From CALBPI01 sp039187375 (GTDB taxonomy: Bacteria > Pseudomonadota > Gammaproteobacteria > Steroidobacterales > Woeseiaceae): a stretch of 12,186 bases of DNA. The position numbers and the translations under genes were made by a program. The number at the start of each line of letters is the position of its first letter. The stretch's first letter is position 1. This document shows, piece after piece, positions 6,005 to 12,186 of the stretch. The notes beneath the pieces were generated by a model, which saw nothing but the letters and a program-made list of their open reading frames with translations, did no database searches and was not told where the DNA came from. The stretch lies in assembly GCA_039187375.1 (NCBI GenBank), contig JBCCZN010000074.1:1-12186 (forward strand), in the 5' to 3' direction.

Positions 6005-6421
6005 ATGGACAGCAAAATGCAACGCAACGACCTGCGCAAAGCTGGCCTGAAGGTCACACTGCCACGACTGAAAATTCTTGAGATCCTGGAACAGGCCAAA
6101 TCGCGTCATCTGAGCGCAGAAGATATTTATCGCGAACTGCTGGATTCGGGCGAGGATATTGGACTGGCCACCGTGTACCGAGTGTTGACTCAGTTCGAGA
6201 CAGCAGGGTTGGTATCGAGACAGAATTTCGAAGGTGCGCATTCGGTATTTGAGCTCGACGATGGCGAACACCATGACCATATGGTGGATGTAGACACTGG
6301 CGATGTGATCGAGTTCGTCAGTGATGAAATTGAGAAGCTACAGCACGAAATTGCGGAAAAGCACGGCTACATCCTGCACGACCATAGCCTCGTGCTTTAT
6401 GTGAAGAAAAAGGACGCCTAA
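6005..6421 (+). CDS. fur: Ferric uptake regulator Fur
   Basis: A 138-residue iron-responsive repressor that dimerises and, with Fe2+ bound, blocks transcription of iron-acquisition genes. The winged helix spans about 10-85 (LRKAGLKVTLPRLKILEIL at 10-28, recognition-helix region GLATVYRVLTQFETAGLV at 53-70). Candidate metal ligands are conserved: His35, Glu83, His90 and His92 for one site, and His89, Asp91, Glu110 and His127 for the other. The CxxC pair of E. coli Fur is replaced by DxxT at 95-98 and the protein contains no cysteine at all. This resembles Pseudomonas Fur, which as I recall keeps one of the two cysteines. ATG 6005 is chosen because GGAG at 5992-5995 precedes it by 9 nt. The stop overlaps the recN stop by 4 bp. 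Fur commonly lies beside bamE in this class. Confidence 0.96.
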   Translation: MDSKMQRNDLRKAGLKVTLPRLKILEILEQAKSRHLSAEDIYRELLDSGEDIGLATVYRVLTQFETAGLVSRQNFEGAHSVFELDDGEHHDHMVDVDTGDVIEFVSDEIEKLQHEIAEKHGYILHDHSLVLYVKKKDA

Positions 6422-8112
6422 TCCGCGGTACGCCGGCTCGCGGCGGGGCGGTCGGCGATTAGCTCGCGCGCATGGTCTCTGGACGTCGCCGTAATTTCGA
6501 TACCGGTCAACATTCGCGCCACTTCCTCTATGCGACTGTCTTCAGCTAATGCGCTGATTCGGGTTCGCGTCGATTTGCCGTCTGTGATCTTGGCCACCTT
6601 CATATGATGATGGGCCTGGCCTGCGACCTGGGCCAGGTGGGTCACAGCCAGTACTTGACAGCTGGTAGCCAACTCGCGCATGCGCACGCCGACTTTTTCT
6701 GCAATCGCGCCGCCAACGCCCGAATCTACTTCATCAAAAATCATGCAGGCAACGCCATCCTCTCGGCCAGCGGCGACCTGAATGGCAAGGCTAATACGGG
6801 ATAGTTCGCCGCCCGACGCAACCCGTGCAAGTGGCTGTGGCGCCTGACCGGGATTGGCGCTGACCCGGTACGTCACGCGGTCCTGGCCATGAACGCCCGG
6901 GTTCGGCGAATCGTGCCGTTCGACATGGATTTCGAAAACACCGCCCGCCATGCCCAGCGTTTGCATCGACGCTGTGATTTCTTCGGCGAGCTGTTCGGCG
7001 CTTGCCTTGCGCGCCTCGCTCAGTGCGTCTGCCGCGGTTTGCAATTGCTCGTTCGCATGATCGACTGCCACCTGCAGTTTCGTCTCTTTCTGGTCTGCGT
7101 CTAGCAACAATTCGTACTCGCTTTGCAACGTGTCCACGACGCTGGGTAACGTGCTGGCTTCGACCTGATGGCGGCGCGCTAATCGTTCAATATCGGCAAC
7201 GCGCTGTTCAACATACTCATGTCTTGCTGGGTCCGCCTCGAGTTGATCTCTATAGCGTCTCAGGCTGTCGGCGGCTTCGCTGATACTCGCTTCCGCTTCG
7301 CGCAGCAAAGTGGTGGTGTCGCTCGCTGTCACATCCAGAACCGTCACGCGTTCGACCAAACGCATCGTGTCCGCCAGCAGTGATTGGGCGTTTGCCCCGT
7401 CTCGCTCGTACAGTGCATCAATCGCGTCGCTTGTGAGCTCCATTAGCTGGCCGCTGTTGGCCAGTCTGTCACGCTCGCTGATCAACTGTTCGTATTCGCC
7501 CGGAGCAGGGTTGACCGCGTTCAACGCTTCGATATTGAAGTTCAATATCTCCAGACGTTCCTCGCGTTGTGCCTGCGCTTCGCGCAACGAATCTAGTGCG
7601 GTGGTGGCATCGCGCCAGGCCGCGTGGCGTTGCGCGACGTCATCACACAACGGCGCAAGCTTGCCACGTGCGTCAAGCAGGTTGCGCTGGTTTGTCGACA
7701 CCATAAGGTGCTGGTGCTGATGCTGCCCGTGAATGCGCACCAATAGCTGGCCCAGCTCCCGCAAACTCTGTGCGGCGACTGGCGAGCCGTTAATGAACGC
7801 TTTTGAACGGCCGTCCGCACCGATGACGCGGCGCAATACGCAGTCTGAATCGGCGTCCAGAGACTGATCGTTCAGCCAGGCTTGTGCTTGCGGCATCTGC
7901 GACAGATCAAAGGTCGCCGAAATATCAGCACGCTTCGAGCCGTCGCGCACGACACTACTTGAGGCGCGTTCGCCAAGCGCCAGCCCCAGCGCATCGATCA
8001 AAATCGATTTACCCGCACCGGTTTCACCGGTCAATACGTTCATGCCGGGTGCGAACTCCACCTCAACCGCGTCGATGATGGCGAAATTGCGTATGTGAAT
8101 GTCGCTCAGCAT
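6418..8112 (-). CDS. recN: DNA repair ATPase RecN
   Basis: A 564-residue SMC-like protein that acts early in double-strand-break repair, holding DNA or ends together for RecA. Walker A is GETGAGKS at 29-36, a Q-loop-like region is IHGQHQHQHL at 128-137, the ABC signature is SGGELSR at 433-439, Walker B is MIFDEVDSG at 457-465, and the switch His lies in THLAQVA at 491-497. Residues about 160-380 are charged, helical and rich in Glu, Arg, Gln and Ala, as expected for the shortened coiled coil. The length is close to that of E. coli RecN. The start ATG shares its A with the last base of the nadK stop (TAATG), so translation is coupled to nadK. I see no LexA-type site upstream of nadK, so SOS control, known in E. 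coli, is not supported here. Confidence 0.98.
   Translation of the reverse strand: MLSDIHIRNFAIIDAVEVEFAPGMNVLTGETGAGKSILIDALGLALGERASSSVVRDGSKRADISATFDLSQMPQAQAWLNDQSLDADSDCVLRRVIGADGRSKAFINGSPVAAQSLRELGQLLVRIHGQHQHQHLMVSTNQRNLLDARGKLAPLCDDVAQRHAAWRDATTALDSLREAQAQREERLEILNFNIEALNAVNPAPGEYEQLISERDRLANSGQLMELTSDAIDALYERDGANAQSLLADTMRLVERVTVLDVTASDTTTLLREAEASISEAADSLRRYRDQLEADPARHEYVEQRVADIERLARRHQVEASTLPSVVDTLQSEYELLLDADQKETKLQVAVDHANEQLQTAADALSEARKASAEQLAEEITASMQTLGMAGGVFEIHVERHDSPNPGVHGQDRVTYRVSANPGQAPQPLARVASGGELSRISLAIQVAAGREDGVACMIFDEVDSGVGGAIAEKVGVRMRELATSCQVLAVTHLAQVAGQAHHHMKVAKITDGKSTRTRISALAEDSRIEEVARMLTGIEITATSRDHARELIADRPAASRRTAD
7531..7549. repeat. 19-bp perfect inverted repeat inside recN
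   Basis: GATATTGAA and TTCAATATC flank a single central base. The stretch is noticeably AT-rich for its surroundings and lies within the coiled-coil coding part of recN (residues near 188-194, ILNFNIE). It may be a chance product of the codons; no regulatory role is apparent. Confidence 0.35.
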
Positions 8113-8996
8113 TAGCCGTCGCCGCCGCGGCGACGAACCCGCGAGTCAGCACCCCAGTTCAATTTTGAGCGCAGCAATTCGAAATAGTCATACTGTGGCG
8201 GGTGAATGAGCGTCAGCCGTTGCGTTGCGCCAGTGATCTGCAGCGTATCGCCCTTACCAAGGGTGCAGAAAGACTGTCCATCGACGCTGATCTCTGCAGG
8301 CGTGCCGTATCGCTGTGTACGCCTGACCTCGATCATACTCGCAGCGGGCAGCACTATCGGACGATCGCTGAGCGTGTGCGGACAGACTGGCACCAGTGCG
8401 ATAGCGGCCAGGCCTGGCTGAATGATTGGTCCGCCGCAGGATAATGCGTAGGCCGTTGAGCCAGTAGGGGTCGCGACGATTAGACCATCACCTGCATGGT
8501 TGTTCACAAAGCTGCCATCCACCCGGGTTTCAAAGTCGATCATGCGGCCTGGTTCACTGCGTCCGAGTACGACATCATTCATCGCCAGCGCGCTGCGAAT
8601 GATCTGGCCGTCGCGGTACAAGTCAGCATGCAGTAGCAGGCGGGTTTCGCTCAGTGCCTGGTCGTCGAGCACCGCTCGCAGCGAACGTGCCACCTCATCC
8701 GGAGAGATGTCGGTGAGAAAACCCAGTCGCCCCAGATTGATGCCCAACAGTGGAATGTCGTGGCCGACAGCCAGTCTCGCGGCGTATAACATCGTACCGT
8801 CGCCACCGATCGCGATAAACAAATCGGCGGCCTCGGCCAGCGCCGCCTCAGGCAATCGTTTCGCTGTGATCTGCGCAGCGGCATCGCTGACGACCACCTG
8901 TACGCCTGCTTCGGTCAGCCAGGCGGCGACCTTTTGCATCTGTTGCTGGACGATGTCTTCGCCCGGGTGTCCAAATAATGCTGCTGTCGCGATCAT
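8112..8996 (-). CDS. nadK: NAD kinase
   Basis: A 294-residue cytoplasmic enzyme that phosphorylates NAD+ with ATP to make NADP+, the only route to NADP. The GGDGTML motif is at 64-70, the following NLGRLGFLTD at 88-97, the NAD-site Asn-Asp at 140-141, and the long glycine-rich block TPTGSTAYALSCGGP at 176-190 leads into LVPVCPHTLSDRPIVLP (201-217). A conserved IHPPQYDYFELLRSKLNWG closes the fold, followed by a basic tail. ATG 8996 gives the family's usual start (strand then GHP) and length. A TTG at 9032 would add 12 residues with no match to the family. GAGG lies unusually close to the ATG. It is first of a two-gene unit with recN, an order conserved in Gammaproteobacteria, and is divergent from hrcA. 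Confidence 0.97.
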   Translation of the reverse strand: MIATAALFGHPGEDIVQQQMQKVAAWLTEAGVQVVVSDAAAQITAKRLPEAALAEAADLFIAIGGDGTMLYAARLAVGHDIPLLGINLGRLGFLTDISPDEVARSLRAVLDDQALSETRLLLHADLYRDGQIIRSALAMNDVVLGRSEPGRMIDFETRVDGSFVNNHAGDGLIVATPTGSTAYALSCGGPIIQPGLAAIALVPVCPHTLSDRPIVLPAASMIEVRRTQRYGTPAEISVDGQSFCTLGKGDTLQITGATQRLTLIHPPQYDYFELLRSKLNWGADSRVRRRGGDG

Positions 8997-9142
8997 TACC
9001 TCTAGTGTGACGGCTACGCCGGTCGTCGGCAATGTTGGATTTTCGTCACGTTTTGGTTGAAAGGCGCCGCAGAATTGTGGAGGCTAGCTTTACGGGGCAT
9101 GTGTCAGAGAGCGAGACAAAAAGCAGGCGGCGAGGCAGCGTG

Positions 9143-10216
9143 ATGTCAGGCGACAATTCGACGGAACAACCGAGCGCGCGTGCGCAGAAACTTCTGCGTG
9201 CCCTAGTTGAGCGTTATGTGGCCGACGGCCAGCCGGTGGGTTCGCGCACGTTGTCGAAGGATGCAGGACTAGAACTTAGCCCGGCGACGATCCGCAACGT
9301 TATGTCGGATCTGGAAGAGATGGGGCTGATCCGCGCGCCGCACACCTCTGCGGGGCGCGTACCAACCGCTCAGGGGTATCGCTTCTTTGTGGATACCCTG
9401 ATGCGGGTACGGCCGATCGATGCGGGGACCGTCCGTCAGCTCCACACGGCATTGGCCAATGGTGGTGGCGAGCAGTCGGCGATCATGACGCAGGCATCCA
9501 GCCTGCTGTCACAGTTTACGCATATGGCCGGCGTCGTCACTGTGCCCCGTGCCGAGCGCACGACGTTGCGCCAAATCGAGTTTCTACCGCTGTCCGATAC
9601 CCGCGTGCTGGCCATCCTGGTGATCAATGCCAGCGAGGTTCAAAATCGTGTGCTCGTCACGCAGCGTCCCTATAGTCGAGACGAATTGCAAGTTGCTGCC
9701 AACTTTATCAACGATCGCTGTGCCGGTATGGAGCTCAGTGCCATTCGCGACGTGATCGTCGAGGAGCTGGAGCAGGCGCGCACGACGATGAATCAGGCAA
9801 TGATCGATGTGGTCAGCATGGCGCAGAGTGCGCTGGAGCCGGGTGCGAGCGCTACGGCCGACGCACAATATATTATGGCCGGTGAGACCAACTTGATGGA
9901 TTTCAGCGAGTTGTCTGATGTCGAGAAATTGCGCCGATTATTTGATGCGTTCAACCGAAAGCGAGATCTTCTTGATTTGCTCGATCGCAGTATCGCGGCG
10001 AGCGGCGTGCAGATCTTTATCGGTGAAGAATCTGGCTTCGAGATTCTGGACGACTGCAGCGTCGTGGCGTCTCCTTATGTCGTCGAAGATGAGGTGGTTG
10101 GCGTGGTTGGCGTGATCGGGCCAACTCGTATGGCCTATGATCGCGTCATCCCAGTTGTTGATATCACGGCAAAATTACTCGGCTCGGTCTTGAATACCCG
10201 CCACGAGACCCCATAG
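9143..10216 (+). CDS. hrcA: Heat-inducible transcription repressor HrcA
   Basis: A 357-residue repressor that binds CIRCE operators (TTAGCACTC-N9-GAGTGCTAA) and usually needs GroEL to fold. The N-terminal winged helix at 12-90 has the family blocks VGSRTLS (32-38), SPATIRNVMSDLEEMGLI (46-63) and HTSAGRVPTAQGYRFFVD (67-84). The GAF-like C-terminal half includes FIGEESGFE (292-300) and the closing GVIGPTRMAYDRVIPVVD (323-340). ATG 9143 is chosen because GAGG at 9132-9135 precedes it by 7 nt; the frame remains open back to 9032 but that stretch does not look like HrcA. It is followed by grpE after 54 bp. No CIRCE is visible in this window, so its targets, probably groESL as in Xanthomonas, would be elsewhere. 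Confidence 0.97.
   Translation: MSGDNSTEQPSARAQKLLRALVERYVADGQPVGSRTLSKDAGLELSPATIRNVMSDLEEMGLIRAPHTSAGRVPTAQGYRFFVDTLMRVRPIDAGTVRQLHTALANGGGEQSAIMTQASSLLSQFTHMAGVVTVPRAERTTLRQIEFLPLSDTRVLAILVINASEVQNRVLVTQRPYSRDELQVAANFINDRCAGMELSAIRDVIVEELEQARTTMNQAMIDVVSMAQSALEPGASATADAQYIMAGETNLMDFSELSDVEKLRRLFDAFNRKRDLLDLLDRSIAASGVQIFIGEESGFEILDDCSVVASPYVVEDEVVGVVGVIGPTRMAYDRVIPVVDITAKLLGSVLNTRHETP
10189..10214 (+). promoter_or_regulatory. Consensus sigma-32 promoter of grpE, inside the hrcA 3' end
   Basis: CTTGAA at 10189-10194, a 14-nt spacer and CCCCAT at 10209-10214 match both sigma-32 consensus hexamers exactly. The -10 ends on the first base of the hrcA stop codon (TAG 10214-10216). Transcription would start about 10222, some 50 nt before the grpE ATG. 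Confidence 0.85.
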
Positions 10217-10270
10217 CCGCTACCAAGTAGAAATAGTGCAGCGCAGCGCGTTGCGAGATTGGGAGCGGTA

Positions 10271-10864
10271 ATGAGCGAAAATACCGAACAGCACGGTGAG
10301 CAGTCTTCGGAACACGCGGACAGCGAAGGCGTGATCAGCGACGTCGATGCGAATGATGCCGAACAGCCTGCGCAGGACCAGGGACAGTCGCATGATGACC
10401 CGCTGGCATTGGCGCAGGCCAAGGCACAGGAGCACTGGGACAAGTACGTTCGAACGGTAGCGGAGCTGGATAACGTACGTAAGCGTGCGCAACGCGATGT
10501 CGAAAAGGCGCGTAGTTTCGGTATCGAGCGATTCACCAAGGAGCTGCTTGGCGTCGTTGACAGCCTGGAGGCCGCTTCTGCCAACAAGGTTGCCGAAGCC
10601 TCAGCGCTTTTGGAGGGTAGTGAGGCGACGTTGCGTTTGCTGCACAGCACACTCGAGAAATTCGGCGTTGAGTCGATCGAGCCTGCCGGTGAAGTGTTTG
10701 ATCCGCAGGCGCATGAGGCGATGACCATGGTGCCGGCGCCGCACGCCGAGCCGGGCAGCATCATTGATGTGATCCAGAAAGGCTATTCCCTGAATGGCCG
10801 GCTGATCCGACCGGCACGTGTCGTGGTCGCTGCCGATACACCGGCAGCGTCGGACGACGCTTGA
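10271..10864 (+). CDS. grpE: Nucleotide exchange factor GrpE
   Basis: A 197-residue cytoplasmic dimer that opens the DnaK nucleotide pocket to release ADP. The first ~45 residues are acidic and disordered-looking. A long helix follows (about 46-100, with HWDKYVRTVAELDNVRKRAQ at 55-74, the pairing helix). The C-terminal beta-domain that contacts DnaK carries the signature FDPQAHEAM at 143-151, then IIDVIQKGYSLNGRLIRPARVVV (164-186). ATG 10271 is supported by GGGAG at 10261-10265, 5 nt upstream. A TTG at 10259 in frame is less likely because it would sit before that site. It has its own sigma-32 promoter at the hrcA end and precedes dnaK by 54 bp. Confidence 0.98.
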   Translation: MSENTEQHGEQSSEHADSEGVISDVDANDAEQPAQDQGQSHDDPLALAQAKAQEHWDKYVRTVAELDNVRKRAQRDVEKARSFGIERFTKELLGVVDSLEAASANKVAEASALLEGSEATLRLLHSTLEKFGVESIEPAGEVFDPQAHEAMTMVPAPHAEPGSIIDVIQKGYSLNGRLIRPARVVVAADTPAASDDA

Positions 10865-10885
10865 ATTGACGTCAGTTAACCCCAT
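10860..10885 (+). promoter_or_regulatory. Consensus sigma-32 promoter of dnaK
   Basis: CTTGAA at 10860-10865 and CCCCAT at 10880-10885 (continuing TTT) match both sigma-32 hexamers exactly with a 14-nt spacer. The -35 contains the grpE stop codon (TGA 10862-10864). Transcription would start near 10893, about 25 nt before the dnaK ATG, so dnaK can be expressed independently of grpE. Confidence 0.9.
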
Positions 10886-10918
10886 TTTTATGCCAACGAT
10901 TTATTTTGAGGGCTTGTT

Positions 10919-12186
10919 ATGAGCAAAGTAATTGGAATTGACCTGGGAACAACCAATTCCTGCGTTGCGGTGATGGAGGGCAAAACCGCACGTGTCATCG
11001 AGAACAGCGAGGGCGATCGTACGACGCCGTCGATAGTGGCGTTCACCAAAGACAGTGAAGTACTGGTGGGGCAATCCGCCAAGCGACAGGCGGTAACAAA
11101 CCCGACCAATACTCTGTTCGCGGTCAAGCGACTGATCGGTCGCCGCTTCGAAGACGATGTGGTGCAGCGCGATATCGACATGGTGCCGTACGCGATCGCA
11201 AAGGCAGATAATGGTGATGCCTGGGTAGAAGTCGATGGCAAGAAAATGGCGCCGCCGGAAATTTCAGCTCGCGTGCTGATGAAAATGAAGAAAACCGCCG
11301 AGGATTACCTGGGCGAGACGGTCACCGAGGCGGTGATCACAGTACCTGCCTACTTCAACGATTCGCAGCGCCAGGCGACCAAGGATGCGGGCAAGATTGC
11401 TGGCCTGGACGTCAAACGAATTATTAACGAGCCGACAGCAGCAGCGTTGGCCTACGGTATGGACAAGCAGCGCGGTGATCGTACCGTGGCAGTCTACGAC
11501 CTGGGTGGCGGTACCTTTGATGTATCAATCATCGAGATCGCAGAGGTTGATGGCGAGCATCAGTTTGAAGTGTTGGCGACCAATGGCGATACGTTCCTCG
11601 GTGGCGAAGACTTCGATTTGAAGGTGATCGATTATCTGGCCAGCGAATTCGAGAAAGAGTCTGGCGTGGATATCCGCAAGGACCCATTGGCGATGCAGAG
11701 ACTCAAGGAAGCGGGCGAAAAAGCCAAAATCGAGTTGTCTTCGCAACAACAGACGGAGGTGAACCTGCCCTATATCACTGCTGATGCCAGTGGTCCGAAG
11801 CACCTGAACATCAAGCTGACCCGAGCGAAGCTGGAGTCACTAGTCGGTGATTTGATCTCTCGCACCATTGACCCGTGTAAAACGGCGTTGAAGGACGCTG
11901 GTCTTGCGGTCAATGATATCGATGACGTCATTCTGGTCGGTGGCCAGACGCGCATGCCGAAAGTAGCCGAAGAGGTCGAGAATTTCTTTGGCAAAGAGCC
12001 GCGCCGGGACGTGAACCCAGATGAGGCCGTCGCCATTGGTGCGGCCATTCAGGGCGGTGTGCTGTCCGGCGATGTTAAAGACGTACTGTTGTTGGACGTC
12101 ACACCTCTGTCTCTCGGCATCGAGACGATGGGCGGTGTGATGACCAAATTGATCGACAAAAACACAACGATTCCGGCCAATGCCGA
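10919..12186 (+). CDS. dnaK: Chaperone DnaK (Hsp70), N-terminal 422 residues, cut by window end
   Basis: The central Hsp70: an ATP-driven chaperone working with DnaJ and GrpE to fold and disaggregate proteins. The ATPase domain is visible from the phosphate-1 loop GIDLGTTNSCV (6-16) through the conserved IINEPTAAALAYG, the phosphate-2 loop YDLGGGTFDVSI and the adenosine motif VGGQTRMPKV. The frame continues past the linker DVLLLDVTPLSLGIET into the first strands of the substrate-binding domain, then leaves the window in mid-codon. GAGGG at 10908-10912 lies 6 nt before ATG 10919. No frameshift or missing motif is seen. The dedicated sigma-32 promoter at 10860-10885 and the upstream hrcA-grpE order indicate the standard heat-shock cluster; dnaJ is expected next but lies outside. 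Confidence 0.99.
   Translation, partial: MSKVIGIDLGTTNSCVAVMEGKTARVIENSEGDRTTPSIVAFTKDSEVLVGQSAKRQAVTNPTNTLFAVKRLIGRRFEDDVVQRDIDMVPYAIAKADNGDAWVEVDGKKMAPPEISARVLMKMKKTAEDYLGETVTEAVITVPAYFNDSQRQATKDAGKIAGLDVKRIINEPTAAALAYGMDKQRGDRTVAVYDLGGGTFDVSIIEIAEVDGEHQFEVLATNGDTFLGGEDFDLKVIDYLASEFEKESGVDIRKDPLAMQRLKEAGEKAKIELSSQQQTEVNLPYITADASGPKHLNIKLTRAKLESLVGDLISRTIDPCKTALKDAGLAVNDIDDVILVGGQTRMPKVAEEVENFFGKEPRRDVNPDEAVAIGAAIQGGVLSGDVKDVLLLDVTPLSLGIETMGGVMTKLIDKNTTIPANA

Noticed and set aside
9032..9142. Extended HrcA start at 9032
   Set aside because: The added 37 residues do not resemble HrcA, and ATG 9143 has a properly spaced GAGG.
8997..9142. LexA/SOS box upstream of nadK-recN
   Set aside because: No CTGT-N8-ACAG-type palindrome is present on either strand of the gap.
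10135..10764. 209-codon minus-strand open frame across hrcA and grpE
   Set aside because: It is antisense to two unmistakable chaperone-cluster genes and rich in Ser, Ala and Cys, as expected of a shadow frame.

Overview
The window looks like a core-genome segment of a gammaproteobacterium. Base composition is moderately GC-rich. The block ssrA-smpB / ratA / bamE / recN-nadK / grpE-dnaK matches the conserved neighbourhood known from E. coli and relatives, with three differences: fur lies beside bamE, hrcA lies ahead of grpE, and a sodium-dependent transporter lies between smpB and ratA. An hrcA-grpE-dnaK order together with sigma-32-type promoters suggests a Xanthomonadales/Chromatiales-like lineage (for example Xanthomonas or Wenzhouxiangella relatives). 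That placement is inference; I ran no search.

Layout. 1-1884 (minus): a secreted amidohydrolase, then an overlapping, window-truncated lipoprotein of unrecognised family. 1885-2580 (plus): a small heat-shock protein gene of the IbpA type with a sigma-32-like promoter, a leader that folds like a ROSE RNA thermometer, and a strong terminator. 2607-3536 (minus): smpB, then the tmRNA gene ssrA with its promoter and terminator, forming the trans-translation module. 3697-5541 (plus): an SLC6/NSS-type sodium symporter followed by ratA. 5554-5934 (minus): bamE, divergent from fur (6005-6421, plus). 6418-8996 (minus): nadK-recN, translationally coupled and meeting fur tail to tail. 9143-12186 (plus): hrcA, grpE and dnaK, with dnaK cut by the window end.

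How it fits together. The dominant theme is protein quality control and heat shock: IbpA holdase, SmpB/tmRNA ribosome rescue, BamE envelope assembly, GrpE/DnaK refolding and the HrcA repressor. The clearest regulatory signals are two consensus-perfect sigma-32 promoters (CTTGAA-N14-CCCCAT). One sits at the hrcA stop codon and drives grpE; the other sits at the grpE stop codon and drives dnaK. A third, weaker promoter with the same 14-nt spacing precedes ibpA. No CIRCE operator for HrcA is visible in any intergenic region of this window.

I found no CRISPR array, insertion sequence, prophage or obviously novel system. The points most worth a second look are the ROSE-like leader, the promoters sitting on upstream stop codons, a Fur protein with no cysteines, the missing rnfH with a transporter in the ratA operon, and the uncharacterised lipoprotein.
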